DNA from: Kiloniellaceae bacterium
GTDB lineage: Bacteria > Pseudomonadota > Alphaproteobacteria > Kiloniellales > Kiloniellaceae
Direction: 5' to 3'
DNA: 64,000 nt
Assembly (NCBI GenBank): GCA_021776195.1
Contig: JAJFGK010000051.1
Location: 1-64,000, forward strand
Shown: positions 40,088-49,312 of the stretch, in pieces
How positions within the stretch are numbered: the stretch's first letter is position 1
How the letters are laid out: every line of letters starts with the position of its first letter
Notes under the pieces: generated by a model
The model's input: the letters and a program-made list of their open reading frames with translations, nothing else
Database searches by the model: none
Told to the model about the DNA's origin: nothing
Program-made: the position numbers and the translations under genes

Positions 40088-40629
40088 ACATCCGAGAGGC
40101 GGAGCGGGCCAAATACGACGGTGCCTGGCAGATCCCCGACTACTCCAAGTTCTCGCCCGGGGAGAAGTACGCCGATCTCTTCGGTGAGATCGCGGCGCCC
40201 AAAGCCGGCGAGACCTGCATCGATCTCGGCTGCGGGGCCGGTGCCGGCGGGAAAGCGCTCGCCCAGAAGTGGGGCTTGGAGGTCACCTATGTCGATCACG
40301 TCAAGGTCGGCGACCCGCCGGGGCGCCTCATCGTCCAGCCCTTGTGGAAGCCGATCCCGGCTTTCGCGGCCTATGGTTACTGTTGCGACGTGATGGAGCA
40401 CATCCCGCCCGAGTTCACGATGCTGGCGGTGCGGAACGCGCTGGCGAGCTGCAAGGCTGGCGTCTTCTTCTCGATCTCCTTCTCCCACGACAGCTTTGGC
40501 GTCTACCTGCGCCAGCCGTTGCATCTGACGGTCGAGCCCTTCGCCTGGTGGAAGGACCGCCTGGGCGAGGTCGGCACCGTGATCGAGGCCCGCGACCTGC
40601 TGGGCGAGGGGGTTTTCTATGTCAAGTAA
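40084..40629 (+). CDS. SAM-dependent methyltransferase in structural region
   Basis: A 181-residue class I methyltransferase. Motif I is DLGCGAGAGG (47-56), with an acidic motif II strand (VTYVDHVKVG) and CCDVMEHIPPEFTM typical of small-molecule or sugar methyltransferases. It overlaps genes on both sides and precedes a DUF115-like glycan-type gene, so the pair may modify sugars or a virion protein rather than DNA. Confidence 0.8.
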   Translation: MNIREAERAKYDGAWQIPDYSKFSPGEKYADLFGEIAAPKAGETCIDLGCGAGAGGKALAQKWGLEVTYVDHVKVGDPPGRLIVQPLWKPIPAFAAYGYCCDVMEHIPPEFTMLAVRNALASCKAGVFFSISFSHDSFGVYLRQPLHLTVEPFAWWKDRLGEVGTVIEARDLLGEGVFYVK

Positions 40630-41443
40630 GCTGGAACTGGCCGGATTCGGGCTGAACACGCCGGAAGAGGAGATCCTGGAGAACATCAAGACCAACATCA
40701 CCCGGGGGCTCCCGCAGTTGCAGGGGCATCCCCCGCGGCCCGACCATGTCTGCATCGTCGGCGGCGGCTGGTCCTTGGAGGACACCTTCGACGAGCTGCG
40801 GGCCCTGGTCTGGGACAATCATCCGGTCCTCGCCCTCAACGGGGCCGGCCAGTACCTGCTGGAGCGCAACATTCGCCCCGGCGCACAGATCATCTTGGAC
40901 GCCCGCCCGCGCTGCGCCGGCTTCGTGGAAGAGCCAATTCCGGGCTGCAAGTACTTTCTGGCCTCCCAGTGCCACCCGTCGGTCTTCGAGGCCTGTGAGG
41001 GCCGCGACGTCTTCATCTACCACGTCGTCTCGACCGGGGACGAGACAGAGCGGGCCCTGCTCGATCGCTACTACCTGGAGCGCTGGATCGAGGTCGTCGG
41101 CGGCTCGACGGTCGGGCTGCGCTCGATCTCGCTCGCCACGTTCCTCGGCTGGCAGTTCATGCACCTCTTCGGCATCGATTCTTGCCACGCTCCCGACGGG
41201 AGGCACCACGCCTACGCGCAGCCCTGGCAGGACGCGGAAGAGACCATCTCGGTTTGGACCGGCACCAAGGAAGGCCGGCAGGACCGCGAATTCAAGTGTT
41301 CACTCTGGCAGGCCTCCCAGGCGGAGAACTTCATCGGCTTTGTCAGAGCCCTCGGCGGCAACTTCATCCTGACCCCCCATGGCGACGGTCTGATCTCACA
41401 CATCATGCAGACCGGAGCCCAGATCCGCAGAGGAGACCTCTAA
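40619..41443 (+). CDS. DUF115-like (MptE/Maf fold) protein
   Basis: A 274-residue Rossmann-type protein. VCIVGGGWSLEDTFDEL, VLALNGAGQYLLERNIRPGAQIILDARPRC and KYFLASQCHPSVFEA follow the DUF115 pattern found in flagellin glycosyltransferases (Maf) and 6-hydroxymethylpterin kinases. It starts inside the methyltransferase gene. A role in transferring or making a sugar on a virion or host protein is inferred. Confidence 0.75.
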   Translation: MSSKLELAGFGLNTPEEEILENIKTNITRGLPQLQGHPPRPDHVCIVGGGWSLEDTFDELRALVWDNHPVLALNGAGQYLLERNIRPGAQIILDARPRCAGFVEEPIPGCKYFLASQCHPSVFEACEGRDVFIYHVVSTGDETERALLDRYYLERWIEVVGGSTVGLRSISLATFLGWQFMHLFGIDSCHAPDGRHHAYAQPWQDAEETISVWTGTKEGRQDREFKCSLWQASQAENFIGFVRALGGNFILTPHGDGLISHIMQTGAQIRRGDL

Positions 41444-41919
41444 TGGCCGTAGGCGCCTGGCAGCTTTACAACCAATTCCGCGAGTTCATGGCCGATGGGA
41501 CCATCGACCTGGACACCACGACCTTCAACATGCACCTGCTCACGTCGGCCTCGAACGCCGGCACAGGCACGCTTTCGACGCTTTCGCAGTTGACCAACGA
41601 GTTGGCCTCCGCACGGGGCTACACGCTCTCGGGCAAGGCGCTAGCCGGCGTTTCCTGGGCCAATGGCGCTTCCGCCGCGATCAAGCGTTTCGACGCCACG
41701 GCGAATGTCTGGACCGCGTCTGGCGGCAACCTTGGGACCGCGGCGGCCCTCAAGTTCGCGGTAATCGTGGCCAACACCGGGGCCTCGGCCAAGGACGGCG
41801 CCAACAAGCTGGTCGCGCGCTCGCAGCTCTCGACCTCCGGCTTTGCGGTGACCGACGGCAACACCCTGACCGTCACGCCTTCCGCCAACGGAATCTTCGA
41901 GCTGTCCGGCGGGGGCTAA
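41443..41919 (+). CDS. Tail fibre-like structural protein
   Basis: A 158-residue beta-rich protein (MAVGAWQLYNQFREFMADGTIDLDTTTFNMHLLTSASNAGTGTLSTLSQLTNELA in pieces) of a type frequently seen beside tail fibres in alphaproteobacterial phages. TAATG overlap with the upstream gene. Probably a small virion component. Confidence 0.6.
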   Translation: MAVGAWQLYNQFREFMADGTIDLDTTTFNMHLLTSASNAGTGTLSTLSQLTNELASARGYTLSGKALAGVSWANGASAAIKRFDATANVWTASGGNLGTAAALKFAVIVANTGASAKDGANKLVARSQLSTSGFAVTDGNTLTVTPSANGIFELSGGG

Positions 41920-41922
41920 GTC

Positions 41923-42390
41923 ATGGCCTTCAAGACCAAGGGCTCGCGTGACATCCCTTCCGAACAGTTCAATCGAGCGCTTGGGGTGGCGGCGCAGGTC
42001 AAGTCGGTGGCCCAGGCCATGCGGACCCGCGCGGCCGGCGGAGCAGTCAGCTTGGGAGACATCGAGAGCAACCTCCTCGCGACGCTTCGCCTGGGGCGGG
42101 TGGAGCTGATTAGGGCCAGCCAGGTCCCCGGCATCGTGGCCCACGCCAGGGGGGAGTTTGACGATCTGACCTACGACATCGCGACGGAGTTCACCGCGAT
42201 GATGGCGCAGATCAACGCTCTTTTGGTGTGGCTGGAAGCCAACTTCCCGACCGACGCCAGCGGTCATCTCCAGTCGCGAAAGTTCGTCGGCGATGGTTCC
42301 GGCGCCCTGGTTGACGTGGAGCTGACCGCAGCGCCGGCCCTGGCCGCCTTCATCACCAGAGTGGATGCGCTTATCGCGTCCATCGACTAA
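41923..42390 (+). CDS. Helical structural protein
   Basis: A 155-residue helical product (MAFKTKGSRDIPSEQFNRALGVAAQVKSVAQAMRTRAAGG.. EFTAMMAQINALLVWLEANFP). The end ties to the fibre gene by TAATG overlap. It resembles small proteins encoded next to tail fibres and may be a fibre assembly factor. No known domain. Confidence 0.55.
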   Translation: MAFKTKGSRDIPSEQFNRALGVAAQVKSVAQAMRTRAAGGAVSLGDIESNLLATLRLGRVELIRASQVPGIVAHARGEFDDLTYDIATEFTAMMAQINALLVWLEANFPTDASGHLQSRKFVGDGSGALVDVELTAAPALAAFITRVDALIASID

Positions 42391-43853
42391 TGACTATCTC
42401 CGTATCGGGTTCGGCTGTCATTGACAGCGCTCAATCTCAGCCATCCCCCATTACGGTAGATCTATCGACAGCATCCGTGGGCGACATGCGGGTGCTCCAG
42501 CTAACTATCACACAAAATAGTCAAGCTACCGCCCGAACCATTACTGTTCCCACAGGTTGGGATAAAATAGCGACTGATCCATCTGTTGGCGGCATTACTG
42601 CCGTCAGGACGATTTGGCTACAGCGCCCCAAAGAAAGCGGTGATGGCGATACACTGGACATCACGCTTAGTGGCGACACAGGTTGGGGTTCAATTTGCGA
42701 GACCCTTAGCTCAAGTACCGGCGCAGACCTCGAAATAGACGTTGAAAACACTGCCGCGAACACTGGACTGAACGCTGCCCCGGTAGCAACCGGAGAAACA
42801 ACGACTACCGCCAATACCATAGTGATCTGCGGCTATGGTTGCGACGACGACGACGGTAACGCCACGGGGCAGCCGTCCGGTATGACGGTAATTGGCTTCA
42901 GGGAAAGTCCTTTCTCTGGCAATGGCTATTCGATGATGTTGGCCCACGTCGCTCAAGCTTCGGCAGCGGCAACGGGCGACAAGACTTTCTCTATCGATGC
43001 CAGCGAAGATTGGTCTGCGGCCCTCTTTGCGATCAGAGAAGCGAGCAGCGGCGTCTCTCTGTCACCGGCCACGGCGGACCTTTCTCTCGCGGGACATGCG
43101 CCGCAGGTTCTCGTCCCCCGGGACCTGTCTCCGGCCACGGCGGACCTGGCGCTCTCGTCTACTGCGCCAACAGTCAATCTCGATGTCTTCAGGACGCCGG
43201 CCAGTGGGGCCCTGGCTCTCAGCACGGCGGCGCCCGCCCGCGCCATCGATTTCCGCCGCGACCCGGCAAAATCGGACCTGTCCCTGGCAGGCTCTGCCCC
43301 GACCGTCGAAGTCTCCGGCAGCACCGATATCGCGCGCGACCCCGCCAAGGCGGATCTGTCGCTGTCGGCGACGGCCCCGTCCCGTGTCATTGATTCCCGC
43401 AGAGATCCCGCCACGGCGGATCTCGTTGTCACCGGCCACGCCCCCGCCGTTGCGATAGATGTTGCCCTGACGCCGGCCGCAGCCAGCCTCACTCTCGCGG
43501 GAGCCGCTCCCGCGCGCACGATCGATTCCCGCAGGACCCCGGCGCAGGCAGACCTCGCTCTCGCGACGACCGCGCCGACCAAGATAATCAGCGTTCAGCG
43601 CGTGCCTGGGAAGGCCGACCTTTCTCTCGCCGGCCACGCACCCTCAGTGGGCATAGGCCCCCATATCGAGCCTGCTGCCGCCGCCCTTTCTCTGGCGGGT
43701 TTCGCGCCGGATCTTGTCACCACGGCGACATTCATCTTCGCGGTCCCTGCCGCCTCTCTCCAACTGGATGGGTATATCCCCCGACTGGGCTCATGGATGG
43801 ACCCGCAGGCCTCGGTCGCTGAGACCTGGGTCGACGTGCCCAAGCACCTGTGA
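42390..43853 (+). CDS. Fibre-like protein with ~11 AP repeats
   Basis: A 487-residue protein. Residues ~1-215 form a beta-rich domain (TITVPTGWDKIATDPSVGG..) from noticeably more AT-rich DNA than its neighbours, as if swapped in. Residues ~222-465 are about 11 copies of the AP repeat (for example LSPATADLSLAGHAPQV, PAKADLSLSATAPSRVI), each ~22 residues. The C-terminus (WMDPQASVAETWVDV) matches the end of the next protein. Likely a receptor-binding or surface fibre. Confidence 0.7.
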   Translation: MTISVSGSAVIDSAQSQPSPITVDLSTASVGDMRVLQLTITQNSQATARTITVPTGWDKIATDPSVGGITAVRTIWLQRPKESGDGDTLDITLSGDTGWGSICETLSSSTGADLEIDVENTAANTGLNAAPVATGETTTTANTIVICGYGCDDDDGNATGQPSGMTVIGFRESPFSGNGYSMMLAHVAQASAAATGDKTFSIDASEDWSAALFAIREASSGVSLSPATADLSLAGHAPQVLVPRDLSPATADLALSSTAPTVNLDVFRTPASGALALSTAAPARAIDFRRDPAKSDLSLAGSAPTVEVSGSTDIARDPAKADLSLSATAPSRVIDSRRDPATADLVVTGHAPAVAIDVALTPAAASLTLAGAAPARTIDSRRTPAQADLALATTAPTKIISVQRVPGKADLSLAGHAPSVGIGPHIEPAAAALSLAGFAPDLVTTATFIFAVPAASLQLDGYIPRLGSWMDPQASVAETWVDVPKHL

Positions 43854-43865
43854 GGCTCGATCGCC

Positions 43866-45551
43866 ATGACTGATGTCTGGATCAAAGCTGCGCTGGCATC
43901 GGCCGACACCGGAGGAGGCACCCAGGACATCGTTGCGGCCGGCATCGACACCGCGAAGGCCTGTCTGCTCGTCATGGGCAGCGTTGCCGCAGACAACACC
44001 GTGGAGGCGGGTGATCTTCAGCTCAGCGTGGGTTTTGCATCGGGGGCGGCTCTCGAAGGCACGACGTACTTCGATTCGGAGCACGATTTACCCACCAGCA
44101 ATGCCAACCGAGGCAGCACCAACGATTCCGTGATCGCCTTCTACAGCCTGTCGAGTCCCGGAACGGTGGTGGCGGAAGCGGAGCTACAGGCCCTGATCAC
44201 CGGTGGAATCCGCCTGAACTGGTTGACCACACCGGGGTCCGCCTTTCGGATCATTGGCCTGCTCTTCGGCGGGGCCGACCTGGGCGCAGCGGTCGGGGAG
44301 AAGGTCCAGGGCGCTACCGTTTCAGGGCTCAGTATCGCCCCGAAGTTTGCCTTTGAAATGACGAACGGAGCAACCATCCCGGGCACGGCCGCCACCAGCG
44401 TGTTCTCGCTGGGAGCGGCCTTCGATAACGGAGTGTCGATCGAACAAGCCGCGCAGTATTTCAGCGAACAGGACAATTCCGCGATCGCCGCGGTTAGCGC
44501 GCTCCTTCGAGACGACAGCGTCTCCGGGCAGCTCTTGTCCAGCTCCAATACCTGGAACGATCAGGTCACGTCGTTCACTTCGGACGGGTACGTCACAAGC
44601 GCGGCCGGTGGGGCAGACGAGCTTCTGTATCTCGCGTTGGCCCTTGGTGGGCTCGCAGCGGATGTGCGGGTGATCGACATTCCGACGACGGCAGGCGTGA
44701 CCTCCTACACCGTCGGTTTCCCGCCAGGCTGTCTCATGTTCATCGGCAGCGACATGACCGCTGTCAACACCGTCAAATCCGACGGAGAGGGAGCCGGGCA
44801 GTTCATTTCCGTTGTCACCCCCGAGGTAGAAAGCGCAATCGTTTTCGGCGCCAGGGACGGGCAGACGGACACTCGGACGTTCCGGGGGGCCGCCTCCAGA
44901 GCGATCCTGATTTACGATCACAACGGGACAAAGGTCGCAGAGGCCTCGTTCGACTCATTCCGGAGCGACGGTTACCGGCTCAACGTCACCACGGCCCCCG
45001 CGACCGCCCTCAAGGTGATCGCCATCGCCTTCCAGGCCAGTCACCACCTGTCCCCAGCCACGGCGCAGTTATCCCTGTCCGGGAGCGCGCCGACACTGGA
45101 CTTGAGCGCCGGCTTATCCCCGGCCAGAGCCGCTCTCTCGCTCGTCGGCCACGCACCCTCGTTTCGGCTCAACCACATTCGGTCACCGGCGGCGGCAGCG
45201 GTGGCACTTGCCGGCAATGCGCCACTCCGGACCGTGAATGTGAGGCGGTCGCCGGCCAAAGCGGATCTGACGCTTACAGCTTACTCACCGGGGCTATCGG
45301 CTAATCTGAGTTTTTCGCTGGTCGGGGCCAATCTGATCCTGGCCGGCGCGGCACCTGCGGTCGCCCTGTCGAACAACCTCGTCTTCTCACCCGCCACAGC
45401 GGCGCTGGTCCTCTCGTCCTCGGCGCCGCTCGCGGGCAACGGTGTGGCCTTGGCACCTGATGCCGCGGCGCTCTCGATCTCGACGAGCGCGCCGGGTGTC
45501 TTCGGATGGACCGATACCACCAGCCCCAGCGAGGTTTGGGTCAATGTCTAA
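43866..45551 (+). CDS. Fibre-like protein with ~7 AP repeats
   Basis: A 561-residue product. Residues ~1-395 form two similar beta-rich halves (both ending near 'I.GLLFGG' / 'VIAIAFQ'), then seven AP repeats (for example LSPATAQLSLSGSAPTLDL, SPAKADLTLTAYSPGL). It ends WTDTTSPSEVWVNV, like the previous protein. Probably a second fibre or surface protein sharing an assembly module. Confidence 0.7.
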   Translation: MTDVWIKAALASADTGGGTQDIVAAGIDTAKACLLVMGSVAADNTVEAGDLQLSVGFASGAALEGTTYFDSEHDLPTSNANRGSTNDSVIAFYSLSSPGTVVAEAELQALITGGIRLNWLTTPGSAFRIIGLLFGGADLGAAVGEKVQGATVSGLSIAPKFAFEMTNGATIPGTAATSVFSLGAAFDNGVSIEQAAQYFSEQDNSAIAAVSALLRDDSVSGQLLSSSNTWNDQVTSFTSDGYVTSAAGGADELLYLALALGGLAADVRVIDIPTTAGVTSYTVGFPPGCLMFIGSDMTAVNTVKSDGEGAGQFISVVTPEVESAIVFGARDGQTDTRTFRGAASRAILIYDHNGTKVAEASFDSFRSDGYRLNVTTAPATALKVIAIAFQASHHLSPATAQLSLSGSAPTLDLSAGLSPARAALSLVGHAPSFRLNHIRSPAAAAVALAGNAPLRTVNVRRSPAKADLTLTAYSPGLSANLSFSLVGANLILAGAAPAVALSNNLVFSPATAALVLSSSAPLAGNGVALAPDAAALSISTSAPGVFGWTDTTSPSEVWVNV

Positions 45552-45568
45552 GCCCATAGGAGCGCCGC

Positions 45569-46924
45569 ATGCCATCAACCTTTAGCCCCCTTCTCCGCGC
45601 CGAAGAGCAGGGTGACGGCGAAAACGAGAAAACCTGGGGCGACAAGGAAATCGCGACACTCAGGTTGCTCGAGAAAGCCATTGTCGGACGCCTCAGTGTC
45701 AGCGTCGCCGGTGGCTTGGATGTGACGCTCACGACGAACCAGGGTGCCGAGGACCAGGCCCGCTACCGGCGCATCGATCTGACGGGCCTTCAAACCGCCA
45801 ACCTCAACCTGATCGTTCCCGACACGGGGCGCTGGGTCTTTTTCAACGGCGCCACCGGTGCCTTCTCGCTGACCGTCAAGACAGCGGCTGGGACAGGCAT
45901 CGTTCTACCCCAGGGCGGAACGCTACCCGTGGCGGCCGACGGCACGAACGTGGTGCCCGACAGCCCACTGACCGCTGACGCCGACGGCTACAAGCTCGCC
46001 GTTGGCTCCCTTGAAGTCGCCGAAGATTTCCGGCTCCCGAACGCCAAGTCCTTGGCAGGCCGCAACGCCGCTGACGACGCATGGCAAGACCTTCTCAGCA
46101 TTAGCGCTGGTGACGACACGACGCTGAGCTCAGCCGACGACTTCATCTTCGCAAACGCGGCCGGGGCAACGATTGCCACCCTCACCGAGCTGGGCGCCCT
46201 TTCGATTAAAGATCCCGCTATCGCCGTGAATCACTTCTCCGCCAACTCCAGCGGCGCGTCGGTGTCTCGCACCAACGGCCTCGGCACGGCCTTGACGGTA
46301 GGGCTGAACGATGGCGCCGCGAATGCGATCGGCGACGACATCATAATCGACTTCACCGCCGTGAATAGCGACGACACCGCGGTCGACTTCGGCCGGATCT
46401 TTTGCCAGATCACAGACGAGACGAACGGCACAGAGGACGCCGAGTTCATCTTCTTCACGACGCAGGGTGGGGCGACCACCGAAATCTGCCGCATGGCTGA
46501 CGGCATCATCGTCGGCACGCCAAATGGCAGTTTTAAGGGTGCAGGCACCTTGAACGCCCAGAACGGCGTTTACGACAACAACTCGCTGCTCTCCGGCTAT
46601 GTGATCGAGGCGGCTCGCTTTGGCACCATCGATCAGAACCGGTGGGGCGCTGTCGGCCGACTGGGCGTTCACGTCGCGGCAGAACAGTTCGCCGCGCGGA
46701 TGCACCGGGACCTGGACCCCGATCAATTCCATCTGGACATGATGGAGCGAGGCGAGCTCCCGGCCATGCCTACCTACGAGGAATGGCTGAAGGGAGACCT
46801 TCCGCTCGGGTCCTTGGTTCAGCGGCTGTGGGAGACGGCAGAGGTCATGGCAGTGCATGACCAGAAGATATTGGCCGAGGTCCGGGCATTGCAGGGCCGA
46901 GTACAGTTCCTGGAGGCGGTATGA
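45569..46924 (+). CDS. Tail fibre/spike protein
   Basis: A 451-residue protein. The N-terminus (FSPLLRAEEQGDGENEKTWGDKEIATLRLLEKAI) is a tail-attachment pattern common in short-tailed phage fibres; the middle is beta-rich and Gly/Ala/Asp-rich (fibre shaft). The end (LDPDQFHLDMMERGELPAMPTYEEWLKGDLPLGSLVQRLWETAEV, then a coiled coil) may be a trimerisation tail. Likely host-recognition protein. Confidence 0.78.
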   Translation: MPSTFSPLLRAEEQGDGENEKTWGDKEIATLRLLEKAIVGRLSVSVAGGLDVTLTTNQGAEDQARYRRIDLTGLQTANLNLIVPDTGRWVFFNGATGAFSLTVKTAAGTGIVLPQGGTLPVAADGTNVVPDSPLTADADGYKLAVGSLEVAEDFRLPNAKSLAGRNAADDAWQDLLSISAGDDTTLSSADDFIFANAAGATIATLTELGALSIKDPAIAVNHFSANSSGASVSRTNGLGTALTVGLNDGAANAIGDDIIIDFTAVNSDDTAVDFGRIFCQITDETNGTEDAEFIFFTTQGGATTEICRMADGIIVGTPNGSFKGAGTLNAQNGVYDNNSLLSGYVIEAARFGTIDQNRWGAVGRLGVHVAAEQFAARMHRDLDPDQFHLDMMERGELPAMPTYEEWLKGDLPLGSLVQRLWETAEVMAVHDQKILAEVRALQGRVQFLEAV

Positions 46925-47139
46925 CCCCGGAAGTAGCAGATCGAGCCCTCGCATTTCTCGAACGGGTGGACCTGAAGGGCAGGGAGGTTCCTGTCTTCAG
47001 CAAAGTCGTCGCCGAGCTGGTGGAGATTCGCGACATGAGTAAGCCAACCGATCCTCCCGCGCCGCCAGCTCCTCCAACGCCGCCAGCCAAACCTCGGCGC
47101 GGCAAGAGGGTGCCAGCCTCCAAGGGCAAGAAAGCCTAG
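46921..47139 (+). CDS. Small protein with Pro-rich basic tail
   Basis: A 72-residue product (MTPEVADRALAFLERVDLKGREVPVFSKVVAELVEIRDM, then PPAPPAPPTPPAKPRRGKRVPASKGKKA). ATGA overlap with the fibre gene, so co-translated. A helical head with a flexible basic tail suggests a chaperone or adaptor; unknown. Confidence 0.55.
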   Translation: MTPEVADRALAFLERVDLKGREVPVFSKVVAELVEIRDMSKPTDPPAPPAPPTPPAKPRRGKRVPASKGKKA

Positions 47140-47143
47140 GTCT

Positions 47144-48925
47144 ATGACCCTCCGCCGGATCGACCTCGCACCAGGCATCGTCAAGGAGGACACGGCCTAC
47201 GCCTCGGAGGGGCGGTGGATCGACGGCGATCACGTCCGGTTCCGTGATGGGCGCCCGGAGAAGGCAAAGGGCTGGCAGAACCAGGGATTTTCCCTGGAGG
47301 GAACCCCCAAGGACACGGTCACCTGGCAAGACCTCTCTGGCTTCCGCAACATCGGGATTGCGACCTCCGACAAGCTCTACATCGTGCAGGGCGGCGACCT
47401 CAATGACGTCACGCCGTTTCGTCGTTCGGTGGCTGCCCTTTCGAATGGCCTGACCACCACCATCGGCGAGTCCACCGTCGTCGTCGCGGACACGGGACAC
47501 GGTGTCTCCATGACCGGGGCCTTTGTGAAGTTCTCAAACGCCTCCGGGGCCGTCGGGGGCCTGACGATCGACGGTGAGTACAGGGTCACGGAACTGGTCG
47601 ACGCCGACGGCTACAAGTTCGATGCCGGGTCCGCCGCCACCTCGAGCGCGACCGGTCCGGCCACCATCGACGTCGACTATCTGGTCGAGCCGGGCAATGC
47701 CGATTCCGTCTTCGGGTTCGGCTGGGGCGCCGGACGGTGGAACCGAGGGACTTGGAACACGCCGCGAACCACGGGACAGGGGATCCAGCTCGAGGGGGCT
47801 CAGTGGTCGCTGGATCTCTGGGGCGAGGATCTTCTCGCCTGCCTGCGGAACTCGAAGATCTACATCCACGACGCGACCCTTGGCGTGACCGCCCGGGCCG
47901 TCGTGATCTCTGCCGCGGCGCCGACGGCCAACCGCTTTATCCTGGTCTCACGGCCGTCCCGGCACCTGCTGGCGTTTGGGACCGAAGACACCATCGGCGA
48001 TCCCGGCACGCAAGACGACCTGCTGCTTCGGTGGTGCCACCGAGAAGACTTCACGGACTGGGTCCCTACCACGACGAACACGGCCGGAAGCTTCCGGTTC
48101 TCTGGCGCCTCCAGGCTGGTCTCGGCGGTCATCACCCGGCGCGAAATCCTGGTCTGGACCGACGTGAATGTCTGGCAGACCTCCTTCATCGGTGGCGAGG
48201 ACGTCTTCGGCTTCAACCAAATCGGCGAGGCCTGTGGTGCCATCGGACTTCACGCCACTCTGGACATCAACGGCGTGGTCTACTGGATGGGCGACTGCAA
48301 CTTCTACCTATATGACGGGCTGATCCGCGTCCTTGAGTGCCCGCTTCACGACTTCATCTTCGAGAACATCGACATCGTGCAGGGCGATTCGGCCTTCGCC
48401 GGCCACAACCGCGCGGAAAATGAGGCGATCTGGTTCTACAAGGACACCACCGGCGCCATTCGGATGGTGGCGGTCAACTACATCGACGGAACCTGGTGGG
48501 TCGCCACGCTGTCCCGAACGACCTGGGTCGATTCCGGGGTCCTGAAGAACCCGATCGCAACCTCCGCCGACGGCAAGATCTACGACCACGAGATAGGAAA
48601 CTCCGACGACGGCCAGCCCCTGACGGCCTTCATCGAGTCCGGCGACATCGACATAGGCGACGGAGACGCGATCTCCTTCATCCGCAAGGTCGTCACGGAC
48701 ATGAACATCAAGTCGGGCTCGGCCACGATCACGATCAAGGCCCGCAAGTACCCGAACGGCGCGCAGGTCACCAAGGGGCCCTACGAGATCACGTCCACCA
48801 CGGAGAAGATCAATTTCCGCATCCGGGGCCGGCAGATCTCCTATCGGATCGAGTCGACGGGCGCCGACGACGACTGGCGTCTCGGGAGCCCGCGCTTCGA
48901 TATCCAGGAAGACGGTGGGCAATGA
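47144..48925 (+). CDS. Tail nozzle / DNA-stabilisation protein (gp10-like)
   Basis: A 593-residue beta-propeller-like protein. The start RRIDLAPGIVKEDTAYASEGRWIDGDHVRFRDGRPEKAKGW is the hallmark of P22 gp10-type and nozzle proteins ('L.PGi.r..t.y...grW.dg..VRf..G.p...GGW'). It closes the tail channel below the adaptor in short-tailed phages. It has a matching repetitive blade pattern. Confidence 0.85.
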   Translation: MTLRRIDLAPGIVKEDTAYASEGRWIDGDHVRFRDGRPEKAKGWQNQGFSLEGTPKDTVTWQDLSGFRNIGIATSDKLYIVQGGDLNDVTPFRRSVAALSNGLTTTIGESTVVVADTGHGVSMTGAFVKFSNASGAVGGLTIDGEYRVTELVDADGYKFDAGSAATSSATGPATIDVDYLVEPGNADSVFGFGWGAGRWNRGTWNTPRTTGQGIQLEGAQWSLDLWGEDLLACLRNSKIYIHDATLGVTARAVVISAAAPTANRFILVSRPSRHLLAFGTEDTIGDPGTQDDLLLRWCHREDFTDWVPTTTNTAGSFRFSGASRLVSAVITRREILVWTDVNVWQTSFIGGEDVFGFNQIGEACGAIGLHATLDINGVVYWMGDCNFYLYDGLIRVLECPLHDFIFENIDIVQGDSAFAGHNRAENEAIWFYKDTTGAIRMVAVNYIDGTWWVATLSRTTWVDSGVLKNPIATSADGKIYDHEIGNSDDGQPLTAFIESGDIDIGDGDAISFIRKVVTDMNIKSGSATITIKARKYPNGAQVTKGPYEITSTTEKINFRIRGRQISYRIESTGADDDWRLGSPRFDIQEDGGQ

Positions 48926-49116
48926 CGATACGGCTGCCCGATGCACCGGACCTCTACGATCCCAGGTGGGCCCGGGAGATGGAGCGCGTCCTGGAGCTCA
49001 AGTTCGACGAGCTGGACGCCACGATCCGAGCCCTGCAGGCGCCGGTCTTGATTATCACGGTGCCGACCGCGCAGGTCACCCTGACGACGACGGCGCCGAG
49101 CGTGGTGGTGGCGTAG
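48922..49116 (+). CDS. Small protein ending in one AP unit
   Basis: A 64-residue product (MTIRLPDAPDLYDPRWAREMERVLELKFDELDATIRALQAPVLI in pieces). The last 16 residues (VPTAQVTLTTTAPSVVVA) form a single AP repeat like that at the end of the 39120 gene. ATGA overlap with the nozzle gene. Probably a tail component. Confidence 0.6.
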   Translation: MTIRLPDAPDLYDPRWAREMERVLELKFDELDATIRALQAPVLIITVPTAQVTLTTTAPSVVVA

Positions 49117-49132
49117 GGGCGGCCCTTTTGCT

Positions 49133-49312
49133 TCACCAAATCCCGAACCAGATCCCGATACCGTGGACGATTGCGACAGGAAAGAACATCGCCCCGGCGA
49201 TTAGAAACCCCCACCTGTCATCGGTGAAACAAACGTAGACATGCGTAAACCAGGATGCCGCACACGTGAGTGCGATGACCCAGAGCAGAAGTGTCGATAG
49301 ACCGTCGTTCAT
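49133..49312 (-). CDS. Moron gene 3: 59-residue membrane protein
   Basis: Reads MNDGLSTLLLWVIALTCAA.. and WGFLIAGAMFFPVAIVHGI: two membrane spans. The ATG directly follows the stop of the gene upstream (TAA then ATG), so it belongs to the antisense cassette. Base composition is lower in GC than the flanks. Confidence 0.55.
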   Translation of the reverse strand: MNDGLSTLLLWVIALTCAASWFTHVYVCFTDDRWGFLIAGAMFFPVAIVHGIGIWFGIW

